Positions 8,781-17,185 of a DNA stretch of 34,633 nt are shown here, in pieces. The first letter of the stretch is position 1, and the number at the start of each line of letters is the position of its first letter. The DNA comes from Clostridia bacterium. GTDB lineage: Bacteria > Bacillota > Clostridia > Oscillospirales > CAG-272. The notes below the pieces were generated by a model that was given only the letters and a program-made list of their open reading frames with translations, was not told the origin of the DNA and did not search any database. A program made the position numbers and the translations under genes. The stretch is taken from the NCBI GenBank assembly GCA_017414385.1, contig JAFQMO010000025.1, forward strand, positions 1 through 34,633, written 5' to 3'.

Positions 8781-9844
8781 GATACATTTCCTCCGATAAT
8801 TTCCGAAAGCGCCTCTGTAAGAATTCTCATATGCTCACGGGTGCTTACTGTAATCCTGTTATAATCCTTGATACGGGGTAATGCAAAGTGACGGACAAGG
8901 ATGCCTCGCTCGCGAAGTGCCCGATAAATTGCTTCCCCGCCGATCTGCGGATGCTTGACAAACAAGAAGTTCGTCATGGAATCGGTACATACAAAGCCAA
9001 GCGAATCGAGTGTCCTCTTGGTCCATTCTCTGTTTTCGATGATCTGACGGCAATTCTCTTTTGTATACGCCTCATCCGCAAGCGCACCGATTCCCGCTGC
9101 CATGGTCATTGCATTGACATTATATGGATTTGTGGAATATTTAATGGTATTCAGATCACGGATCAGATCCCTGCTTCCCACACCGAATCCAAGACGTGCA
9201 CCTGCCATCGAACGGGACTTGGAAAAGGTCTGCGTGACCAAAAGGTTATCGTATTTACGAATCAACGGTACACAGCTTTCCGCACCGAAATCCACATACG
9301 CCTCATCGACCAAAACCACATTATCGGGATTGGATGCCACGATCCGTTCGATCTCCTTCCGTGCAAGAAAAATACCTGTGGGAGCGTTAGGATTTGCAAT
9401 AAAGATCGTTTTGTTGATCCCGATGTAATCCTCGACACGGATCGTAAAGTCCTCCGAAAGCGGGATCTCCGTATAGGGGATACCGTTGAGCTGCGCAAAG
9501 ACCGGATAAAAGCCATAGGTCAGGTCAGCGAATGCTGCAGGATGAGCGGCATCGCAAAATGCCATAAAAGCAAAATTCAGGATCTCATCCGATCCGTTTG
9601 TCGCAAGGACCTCATCAACGTCAACACCGAGTTTTTTCGCAATCGCCTCGTGGAGCTTTTTTGCTGTCGGATCGGAATAAAGGTGAAGGGAGTCTGCAGC
9701 CTCGGCTGCCGCCCTTACCGCCTTCTCTGACGGCGGGAACGGGGACTCATTGGTGTTCAGCTTGATAAGATTTCGGATCTGCGGCTGTTCTCCCGGGGTA
9801 TACGGTGTCAGTGAACGGTAATCACTGCTGAAAAATCTGCTCAT
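8777..9844 (-). CDS. hisC: Histidinol-phosphate aminotransferase
   Basis: PLP enzyme of fold type I that transaminates imidazole acetol phosphate with glutamate to histidinol phosphate. The protein is 355 aa. The PLP lysine is in TQTFSKSRSMAGARLGF, LNTNESPFPPS lies near the N-terminus, and NPNAPTG and DEAYVDF are in the middle. The ATG at 9844 is preferred (GGAGAG about 11 nt upstream; MSRFFSSDYR start). An in-frame start at 9877 would add 11 residues. The 112-nt gap to hisD is the largest in the operon, and no promoter was recognised in it. Confidence 0.95.
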   Translation of the reverse strand: MSRFFSSDYRSLTPYTPGEQPQIRNLIKLNTNESPFPPSEKAVRAAAEAADSLHLYSDPTAKKLHEAIAKKLGVDVDEVLATNGSDEILNFAFMAFCDAAHPAAFADLTYGFYPVFAQLNGIPYTEIPLSEDFTIRVEDYIGINKTIFIANPNAPTGIFLARKEIERIVASNPDNVVLVDEAYVDFGAESCVPLIRKYDNLLVTQTFSKSRSMAGARLGFGVGSRDLIRDLNTIKYSTNPYNVNAMTMAAGIGALADEAYTKENCRQIIENREWTKRTLDSLGFVCTDSMTNFLFVKHPQIGGEAIYRALRERGILVRHFALPRIKDYNRITVSTREHMRILTEALSEIIGGNVS

Positions 9845-9956
9845 TGTGATCGTTGCTCTCCAAACCCTGCGTGCCATCCGTTAACGGCATCCACGGTCTG
9901 CGTCCTTTCTTTCCATTGTTTCCTCTTCTAATTCTGATTCCCGATCTGTACGCGAA

Positions 9957-11243
9957 TCAGCACTTATTCTCATCATCAAAACGGATGACGGCGCTTCTTG
10001 CGTGGGCTGTCAGACCTTCTTTTTGTGCAAAATATGCCACATCGTCCGCAACTCTTGCAAGTGCATCCTTGGAATAGTATGTATACTGTGTTTTCTTTAC
10101 AAAATCATCTACAGACAAGGGGCTTGAGAACCTTGCGGTACCGCTTGTCGGCAACGTATGGTTCGCGCCTGCAAGATAGTCGCCGAGAGCCTCGGGACAA
10201 TAGCGTCCCATAAAGATCGATCCGGCATGACGGATACTGTCAAGATAGTCAAAGGGAGCATCGACACAAAGCTCAAGATGCTCGGGTGCAATCTCATTTG
10301 CGATCTCGATCGCCGCAGAAAGGTTCTCTGCTACAATGATCTTACCGTTGTTGTCGATCGAAGCGCGCGCGATCTCCGCACGCTCAAGCAGCGGGATCTG
10401 TTCCTCAAGCGCATCACGAACACGCTCTGCCAACATTATCGAATCCGTCACAAGTACTGCACTCGCAAGCTTGTCATGCTCTGCCTGCGACAACAGATCT
10501 GCCGCAATGTGACGTGCATCGGAATGGGCATCGGAAACGATCAGGATCTCGCTCGGTCCCGCTATCATATCAATGGAGACCTTGCCGTATACCTGCCGCT
10601 TTGCCTCGGCAACGAACGCATTGCCGGGACCCACGATCTTATCCACCGCCGGAACCGTTTCCGTTCCATAAGCAAGTGCTGCGATCGCCTGTGCGCCGCC
10701 AACCTTGATGATCTTATCAACACCGGCAATGCTCGCCGCCGCAAGAATCACGGGGTTGACAGAGCCGTCCTTTGCAGGAGGTGTCACCATCACAACCTCC
10801 TTGACACCTGCGATCTTAGCAGGGATCGCATCCATGAGGACCGTTGACGGATATGCCGCCGTACCGCCGGGAACATATAATCCCGCGCGGTCAACGGAAA
10901 TGATCTTCTGTCCGATCACGATTCCGGGCTCATCATTGATAACAAAGCTGTTGCGGACCTGCTTTTCGTGGAATTTACGAATATTCTTGCTTGCTGTTTC
11001 CAGCACCTCAAGAAAATGCGGATCGACAGCATCGCGCGCAGCGTCGATCTCCTCCTTTGTTACAACCAACGAATCCAGCGTAACGCGGTCAAATTTTTCC
11101 GCATATGCATAAAGTGCCTTATCGCCGTCACGACGGACTGTCGCAATGATCTCGGAAACGATCTCCTCAACATTGAATGTCGGTTCCGTTCTTGCGAAAA
11201 TATCCTTGTTATCGACCTCGCCATATTTCAAAATCTTTATCAT
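9957..11243 (-). CDS. hisD: Histidinol dehydrogenase
   Basis: Zinc enzyme that oxidises histidinol in two NAD-dependent steps to histidine, the last reaction of the pathway. The protein is 428 aa, full length. Zinc ligands and catalytic residues are in place: LLSQAEHDKLASAVL, the Glu-His pair in ANEIAPEHLEL, Asp in LGDYLAGANHTLPTSG, and His in EGLTAHARSAVIR. GPGNAFVAEAK is also diagnostic. The start codon overlaps the hisG stop by 4 nt (ATGA), so translation is probably coupled. Confidence 0.97.
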   Translation of the reverse strand: MIKILKYGEVDNKDIFARTEPTFNVEEIVSEIIATVRRDGDKALYAYAEKFDRVTLDSLVVTKEEIDAARDAVDPHFLEVLETASKNIRKFHEKQVRNSFVINDEPGIVIGQKIISVDRAGLYVPGGTAAYPSTVLMDAIPAKIAGVKEVVMVTPPAKDGSVNPVILAAASIAGVDKIIKVGGAQAIAALAYGTETVPAVDKIVGPGNAFVAEAKRQVYGKVSIDMIAGPSEILIVSDAHSDARHIAADLLSQAEHDKLASAVLVTDSIMLAERVRDALEEQIPLLERAEIARASIDNNGKIIVAENLSAAIEIANEIAPEHLELCVDAPFDYLDSIRHAGSIFMGRYCPEALGDYLAGANHTLPTSGTARFSSPLSVDDFVKKTQYTYYSKDALARVADDVAYFAQKEGLTAHARSAVIRFDDENKC

Positions 11244-11878
11244 TTCGACACCTCGACCGTTTGGGACAATTTATTTACAATCGAAACGATTGCATCATTT
11301 TTGAACTTAAACGCAGCCTTATTTGCAATCAAGCGCGCACTGATCGGTACGATCGTTTCCATCACCTGCAGGTGATTCTCCCGCAGTGTCGTTCCCGTTT
11401 CCACGATATCAACGATCACGTCCGAAAGTCCGAGAATCGGAGCGAGCTCGATCGATCCGTTCAGACGGATGATGTCGATATCCCGTCCGAGCGCTGTATA
11501 GTATGTCTGTGCGATGTTTGTGAACTTCGTTGCAACCTTCAGTGTCTTCTGTGCGTTATCACGGAAGCCTTCTCTTGCTGCGACCGCCATTCGGCACTTG
11601 CCGATGTTCAGATCAAGAAGCTCATAAATATCCGGCTCATACTCAAGGAGAATATCCTTTCCCGCAACACCGATATCAGCAGCACCGCGTTCAACATAAA
11701 TGGCAACATCCGAGGGCTTTACCCAAAAATAACGAACGCCGACCGCTTCATTTTCAAAGATGAGCTTTCTGTTATTCTCGCGGATCGAAGGACACTCAAG
11801 ACCTGCCGCTTCAAACATTCCGTATACCTTTTCACCGATACGGCCCTTGGGCAGCGCAACATTAAGCATTGGTTTCAA
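11240..11878 (-). CDS. hisG: ATP phosphoribosyltransferase, short form catalytic subunit
   Basis: Condenses ATP and PRPP, the first and feedback-controlled step of histidine synthesis. It is about 212 aa and is the short HisG form without the C-terminal regulatory domain, so it needs HisZ, which is encoded just upstream. Visible are ALPKGRIGEKVYGMFEAAGL and the PRPP-binding loop DIVETGTTLRENHL. Two starts compete. TTG 11878 has AGGAAGGGG about 9 nt upstream and overlaps hisZ by 17 nt. ATG 11869 overlaps by 8 nt but has poor spacing. The TTG is preferred on spacing. Confidence 0.94.
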   Translation of the reverse strand: MKPMLNVALPKGRIGEKVYGMFEAAGLECPSIRENNRKLIFENEAVGVRYFWVKPSDVAIYVERGAADIGVAGKDILLEYEPDIYELLDLNIGKCRMAVAAREGFRDNAQKTLKVATKFTNIAQTYYTALGRDIDIIRLNGSIELAPILGLSDVIVDIVETGTTLRENHLQVMETIVPISARLIANKAAFKFKNDAIVSIVNKLSQTVEVSK

Positions 11879-12995
11879 TGGTCTGTACCCCTTCCTTTGT
11901 AAGCTTCAAAAGCTCCTTACAGCGTATTTTTTCCGGCACCTGCATCTGTGTCATGGTGCTCTTTCCCTCAGCCTGAAGCGCAGATACTGCCGACTGAAGA
12001 TCGGCAATATCCGTATCCGCATCATAAAGCAGGACTACATCGACATCGTAGCGATTTTCGTTCTCTATATCCATGCGCTCGAGCAGATCCAGATATACTG
12101 CAAATCCGATCGCACCGGCCTTGCGTCCCATCTTCCGCATCAGGTTATCATACTGTCCACCGGATAGGATCCCCGTCGGGACTCCGTCAATAAAGCCGCG
12201 GAAGACAATTCCGTTATAATAACGCATATCACCGGTAACAGAAAAATCAATACGCACTGCATTGCCGTATCCTGCACGCTCAAGCGCACCTACGACCGTA
12301 CACAGCTGCTCATATGCCGCCTTGGTTTCCGTATCAACGCAACGTCCGCAAAGCGCCGCAAGCGTTGCCTTAGAGTCACCGTATGCAGAGATGAGTGCAA
12401 CGAGATCATCTGCCGCCGCAGCATCGATGCCATTATTGGCACAGAGTGCCGCAATTCCGTGTATATTCTTTTCCCCGATACATTTGACAAGCTCTGCACG
12501 GACTGCCGTTGTCACCTGCATACGTTCAATAATCGCAGAAACGATGCCGAGGTGTGAGATGTCGAGGACAAAACGGTCAGAGATCATCTTCAGGCTTTCG
12601 CACGCAAGCATTAAAACCTCAAAGATCTGATAATCATCAATCTGTCCGATACATTCAAGACCGGCCTGCATGATCTCCTTATAGGCGTGAGAGCCTTTGG
12701 ACACACGGTATACGTTTTCATTATAGTAGACCTTCTGCGTTACATCACCGCTGTCCTTGCCGTTTTTGATAATCGACAGTGTTACATCGGGCTTCAATGC
12801 CATCAAACGTCCATTGGTATCCGTGAACGTGATCACATGATCAGAAACAAGGAAATCCTTATTCCGGACATAAAGCTCGTATTCCTCAAACTTACTCATT
12901 TTATATGGTGTATATCCGTAGCTTTGGTACAAGGCACGCAGGCCAAATGCCGCTTTTTCCTCGTTCATTAAGACAGCATCGTTGATCATCATCAT
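11862..12995 (-). CDS. hisZ: ATP phosphoribosyltransferase regulatory subunit
   Basis: HisRS-like protein without aminoacylation function that forms the hetero-octamer with short HisG and provides histidine feedback. The protein is 377 aa, with the class II synthetase core visible in LRALYQSYGYTPY, VSDHVITFTDTNGRLMALKP and the substrate-like YYNENVYR. It lacks the C-terminal anticodon-binding domain of HisRS. It is the promoter-proximal gene of the his operon. Three ATG codons stand in tandem; the first (12995) has AAGGA at about 9 nt and is taken. Confidence 0.93.
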   Translation of the reverse strand: MMMINDAVLMNEEKAAFGLRALYQSYGYTPYKMSKFEEYELYVRNKDFLVSDHVITFTDTNGRLMALKPDVTLSIIKNGKDSGDVTQKVYYNENVYRVSKGSHAYKEIMQAGLECIGQIDDYQIFEVLMLACESLKMISDRFVLDISHLGIVSAIIERMQVTTAVRAELVKCIGEKNIHGIAALCANNGIDAAAADDLVALISAYGDSKATLAALCGRCVDTETKAAYEQLCTVVGALERAGYGNAVRIDFSVTGDMRYYNGIVFRGFIDGVPTGILSGGQYDNLMRKMGRKAGAIGFAVYLDLLERMDIENENRYDVDVVLLYDADTDIADLQSAVSALQAEGKSTMTQMQVPEKIRCKELLKLTKEGVQTIETNA

Positions 12996-13035
12996 CGTCT
13001 TTTTTCCTTTTTACAAACCAAAAATAACGTGGAAG

Positions 13036-13065
13036 GCGCGGCAAGCCCTTTTTCGCCCGCCGCGC
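13036..13065 (-). promoter_or_regulatory. GC-rich hairpin in the his operon 5' UTR
   Basis: On the minus strand GCGCGGC (13059-13065) pairs with GCCGCGC (13036-13042) around a 16-nt loop, in an otherwise AT-rich leader. It lies between the predicted transcription start (about 13073) and the hisZ Shine-Dalgarno. No U run follows immediately, so it does not look like a terminator. It could stabilise the mRNA or bind a regulator. Confidence 0.55.
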
Positions 13066-13079
13066 TTTCGCGTATTATT

Positions 13080-13108
13080 ATTTTACCACTTTATCTCGCT
13101 AAAGTCAA
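13080..13108 (-). promoter_or_regulatory. Promoter of the his operon
   Basis: The -35 TTGACT (13103-13108), a 17-bp spacer and the -10 TAAAAT (13080-13085) on the minus strand sit between the carB-dapF stop and hisZ. It is the only clear promoter seen for the nine his genes. Confidence 0.88.
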
Positions 13109-13130
13109 TAGCTTTTCACAATTATTTGAA

Positions 13131-16100
13131 TTAATATTCAAAGCTTCCGCTATAGACCATAACAGCACTGCCGTTTAAAAGGACCCGTTCATCGGTATAG
13201 TTCACGGTCATTGTACCGCCGGGCAGCTTGACCGCAATATCCGTTCCCTTCTCACAATATCCATTCTCACACGCTGCAACGACTGCCGCACACGCGCCTG
13301 TTCCGCAGGCAAGAGTCTCTCCGTTTCCGCGTTCCCATACACGGACACGCAGTGTTGTCTTGTTTACAACACGAACGAATTCGACGTTGACACGATCCGG
13401 GAACATATCTGCATACTCAAACTTCGGACCGAGCGCCGCAAGATCAAGTGCATCCAACGCGCTGACAAAGGAGACACAGTGCGGATTACCGACAGAAACA
13501 CAGGTGACATCATACTGCGTGCCTCCAATATAGACGGGCGCATTGATAACCTTTTCAAGATCTGTTTCTACAGGAATATTCTTTGCAAGCAGCTCTGCCT
13601 TACCCATATCCACAGAAACGGAATTGACCTTTCCGTCACGTAGATACAGATGGAGCTTATTGATACCGGAAACTGTCTCAATCGTGATATATTCGCTGCG
13701 GATATATCCCATATCGTACAAATACTTTCCAACGCAGCGGATATTGTTTCCGCCCATTCTTCCCTCGGTACCGTCACGGTTGAAGGTACGCATCTTTGCA
13801 TCCGCAACACCGGAGCGCTCAATCAGAACGATACCGTCACCGCCAATACCGTAATGCGGTGTACAGAGACTGACACAAAGCGATTCGGGGCAAGTGATCT
13901 TACCGTCAAAGTTTTCAATGTAGATATAATCATTACCGCAGGAATGCATCTTCACAAACGGGATCTTCTGTCTCCAAAGACGCATTGCATTGATATCGAC
14001 GAGCTCTGTATTTGCAGAGGTGAAGCGCGATTCCAAAATCTCCGCAAGCGCATTTGCTGTATCAAGCGAGGTCAGACAAGGAATACCCAGCTGCATCGCA
14101 CGGCGGTGAAGCATTGTATAATTACCGATCGAAACATCCTGAACAGCACCGGTATAAATGATATAGTTCAAAGCACCGCTCTCCATAAGATCGGAGATCT
14201 CATTGCTTTCGCTGCCGTTGGCAACCTCAATAACATCAATGCCGAGCTGAGAGATCGCATTTGCGGTTCCGCGCGTAGCGTATACTGTGATACCGAGATC
14301 ATAGAATCTCTTAGCAAGAGAAATGCTGTCAAGATAGTCGCTTTCTTCAACGGAAAGAAGAACACCGCAGCTTCTGCCTCTGTTCATCGGTACAACAAGT
14401 CCTGCACCTGTCAAGCCCTTAAAGAGCGCCTCAGCCATCGTCTTACCGATTCCGAGGACTTCACCTGTCGATTTCATTTCGGGACCGAGAATCGAGTTTG
14501 CATCGCTGAGCTTTTCAAAGGAGAATACCGGAACCTTGACCGTATAGTACGGGGGAGTACGGTAGAGTCCTGTTCCGTAACCAAGATCGGCAAGCTTTGC
14601 GCCGAGCATGACCTTTGCGGCAAGATCGACCATCGGAACGTTGGTTACCTTGCTGATATACGGAATGGTACGGGATGCACGGGGATTTACCTCGATAACA
14701 TAAAGCTCACCCTCGTAGATAAGATACTGAATATTGACAAGTCCCTTCGTGCCGAGTGCAAGCGCAAGCTTCTCGGAGCACTCACAGATCGTCTGCATAT
14801 GCTTATCACTGAGATTAAAGGGAGGATATACGGCAATAGAGTCACCGGAGTGGACACCTGCACGTTCAATATGCTCCATAATACCGGGGATCAGCACACT
14901 TGTACCGTCAGAAATAACGTCTACCTCAAGCTCTGTTCCGGGCATATATTTATCAACAAGAACCGGATTCTCAATGCCGCCGGAGAGGATCATGCGCATA
15001 TAGGCACTGGTCTGTGCGTCACTGCGGGAGATCGTCATGTTCTGACCGCCAATGACGTAAGACGGGCGCAGAAGCACGGGATAACCAAGCTTATTTGCCG
15101 CAGCGAGTGCCTCCTCCTCTGTTTTGACGCCCATACCCTTTGGACGGCGGAAGCCGAAGGTCTCAAGAAGCTCGTCAAAGCGTGCTCTGTCCTCCGCAAG
15201 ATCAATACCGTCAGCCGAGGTACCAAGAATACGCACACCCTTTGCATCGAGGAACTGTGTCAGCTTGATCGCAGTCTGTCCGCCGAATGCAACAACAACA
15301 CCGATGGGCTTTTCGACCTCGATGATATTCATAACATCCTCGGCGCACAGCGGCTCGAAATAAAGCCTGTCCGCTGTATCATAGTCTGTGGAAACAGTTT
15401 CAGGGTTGTTATTTACGATAACAACATCGTATCCCATTTTCTGAAGTGTCCATACACAGTGTACGGAGGAATAATCAAACTCAATACCCTGACCGATACG
15501 AATCGGACCGGATCCAAGTACCATAACAACGGGCTTTCCGCTGCGGCGGAACTGTCTGGACTCACAGATCTCATCCGTGGTAGAGTAGAAATACGGAGTC
15601 TCCGCATGGAATTCCGCAGCACAGGTATCAACCATTTTATAGCTGTATACAGCCGTATCGGGCAATGTATCGACAGAAGCCAACCGTTTGATCGCGTTGT
15701 CGGGATAACCGAGCTTCTTTGCCTCACGGTAAAGCTCTGTGGTCATTTTCTCGGTCGCAAGACGTCCCTCAAAGCTTGCAAGTGCAGCCATACGTGCAAG
15801 GAACCAAGGATCGATCTTGGTGATCTCATAGATCTCCTCAATCGTGACACCGGACTTCAACGCTTCAAAAACGGTAAACAGCCGACGGTCATTCTGCTCA
15901 TGCAAGCGCTCACGTACCGGCTTATCATCAAGCGGCATAGCGTTCAGCGTATCAAGAGAAATCTCCGCACCGCGAACGGCCTTCATCAGCGCCATCTCAA
16001 AGGAGGGACCGATCGACATGACCTCGCCCGTCGCCTTCATCTGAGTACCGAGTTGACGGCTGGAGCCTGCAAATTTATCAAAGGGCCACTTGGGGAATTT

Positions 16101-17165
16101 TACGACAACATAATCAAGTGTAGGCTCAAAGCAAGCGCAGGTTTTACCCGTAATGTCATTATTGATCTCATCAAGCGTATAACCGAGTGCAAGTTTCGTC
16201 GTGATCTTGGCAATCGGATAGCCCGATGCCTTGGATGCAAGTGCAGAAGAACGGGAAACACGAGGGTTTACCTCGATAACAGCATATTCAAAGCTGTTGG
16301 GATTCAAGGCAAACTGACAGTTACATCCACCGACAATACCGATCGACGCAACGATATCGAGAGATGCCGCACGAAGCATCTGATATTCTCTTGTGGAGAG
16401 CGTCAATGCAGGTGCCACAACAACCGAGTCGCCTGTGTGAACACCGACCGGGTCCACGTTTTCCATGGAACAAATCGCAATTACGTTTCCCGCAGCATCG
16501 CGCATGGTCTCAAATTCGATCTCTTTCCATCCGGAGATGCATTTTTCAACCAGGATCTGCGTGATCGGAGACATATCAAGTCCCGTACGTGCAATGACCT
16601 TCAGTTCTTCTTCCGTAGCTGCAATACCGCCGCCGGATCCTCCGAGCGTAAATGCAGGACGAACGATAACAGGATAACCGATCTCGATTGCGATCGCAAG
16701 TGCTGTTTCAACGTCGTTTGCGATTTCAGAAGGAACACAGGGCTGTCCGATCTCCTTCATGGTATTACGGAACAGCTCTCTGTCCTCTGCCTTATCAATT
16801 GCTTCAACAGGTGTTCCCAAAAGCTTGACACCGTACTTTTTCAAGGTGCCATCGCGGGAAAGCTGCATCGCGATCGTCAGACCGGTCTGTCCGCCAAGCC
16901 CCGCAAGCAATCCGTCAGGTCTTTCCTTTTCAATAATCCGGCGAACAGTCTGCGGATTCAAGGGCTCAAGATAGATCGCATCAGCAAAATGCTTGTCCGT
17001 CATAATGGTAGCAGGATTGGAGTTTACGAGAACAACATGGATACCCTCTGCACGAAGAACACGGCACGCCTGTGCACCCGCATAGTCGAACTCTGCTGCC
17101 TGACCGATCACGATGGGACCGGAACCGATGACCAATACCTTGTGTATATTCTTATCCTTTGGCAT
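13131..17165 (-). CDS. carB: Fusion: carbamoyl-phosphate synthase large subunit - diaminopimelate epimerase-like domain
   Basis: A 1344-aa single frame. Residues 1 to about 1060 are a full-length CarB: ATP-grasp half 1 (KVLVIGSGPIVIGQAAEFDY), the oligomerisation region, ATP-grasp half 2 (VMVLGSGPIRIGQGIEFDY) and a C-terminal MGS-like allosteric domain (about 935-1055). Residues about 1061-1344 are a full-length DapF-like domain: VKMHSCGNDYIYI, HYGIGGDGIVLI, VGNPHCVSF and ETLACGTGACAA. CarB makes carbamoyl phosphate for arginine and pyrimidines; DapF epimerises LL- to meso-diaminopimelate. In the DapF part the first catalytic cysteine (normally MCGNG) is Gly1138 (MGGNNIRC), while the second, Cys1287, is kept. 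An internal ATG at 13985 has no good Shine-Dalgarno, so fused translation is likely. The start at 17165 has GGAGGAG and lies 20 nt after carA. Confidence 0.96.
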   Translation of the reverse strand: MPKDKNIHKVLVIGSGPIVIGQAAEFDYAGAQACRVLRAEGIHVVLVNSNPATIMTDKHFADAIYLEPLNPQTVRRIIEKERPDGLLAGLGGQTGLTIAMQLSRDGTLKKYGVKLLGTPVEAIDKAEDRELFRNTMKEIGQPCVPSEIANDVETALAIAIEIGYPVIVRPAFTLGGSGGGIAATEEELKVIARTGLDMSPITQILVEKCISGWKEIEFETMRDAAGNVIAICSMENVDPVGVHTGDSVVVAPALTLSTREYQMLRAASLDIVASIGIVGGCNCQFALNPNSFEYAVIEVNPRVSRSSALASKASGYPIAKITTKLALGYTLDEINNDITGKTCACFEPTLDYVVVKFPKWPFDKFAGSSRQLGTQMKATGEVMSIGPSFEMALMKAVRGAEISLDTLNAMPLDDKPVRERLHEQNDRRLFTVFEALKSGVTIEEIYEITKIDPWFLARMAALASFEGRLATEKMTTELYREAKKLGYPDNAIKRLASVDTLPDTAVYSYKMVDTCAAEFHAETPYFYSTTDEICESRQFRRSGKPVVMVLGSGPIRIGQGIEFDYSSVHCVWTLQKMGYDVVIVNNNPETVSTDYDTADRLYFEPLCAEDVMNIIEVEKPIGVVVAFGGQTAIKLTQFLDAKGVRILGTSADGIDLAEDRARFDELLETFGFRRPKGMGVKTEEEALAAANKLGYPVLLRPSYVIGGQNMTISRSDAQTSAYMRMILSGGIENPVLVDKYMPGTELEVDVISDGTSVLIPGIMEHIERAGVHSGDSIAVYPPFNLSDKHMQTICECSEKLALALGTKGLVNIQYLIYEGELYVIEVNPRASRTIPYISKVTNVPMVDLAAKVMLGAKLADLGYGTGLYRTPPYYTVKVPVFSFEKLSDANSILGPEMKSTGEVLGIGKTMAEALFKGLTGAGLVVPMNRGRSCGVLLSVEESDYLDSISLAKRFYDLGITVYATRGTANAISQLGIDVIEVANGSESNEISDLMESGALNYIIYTGAVQDVSIGNYTMLHRRAMQLGIPCLTSLDTANALAEILESRFTSANTELVDINAMRLWRQKIPFVKMHSCGNDYIYIENFDGKITCPESLCVSLCTPHYGIGGDGIVLIERSGVADAKMRTFNRDGTEGRMGGNNIRCVGKYLYDMGYIRSEYITIETVSGINKLHLYLRDGKVNSVSVDMGKAELLAKNIPVETDLEKVINAPVYIGGTQYDVTCVSVGNPHCVSFVSALDALDLAALGPKFEYADMFPDRVNVEFVRVVNKTTLRVRVWERGNGETLACGTGACAAVVAACENGYCEKGTDIAVKLPGGTMTVNYTDERVLLNGSAVMVYSGSFEY

Positions 17166-17185
17166 ATATCTGTTCTCCTCCGTAA

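Noticed and set aside
13983..13985. Internal start that would make dapF a separate gene
   Set aside because: An ATG exists (MRLWRQKIPFVKMHS) but no Shine-Dalgarno precedes it, and the frame is continuous from carB. A minor internal product cannot be excluded.
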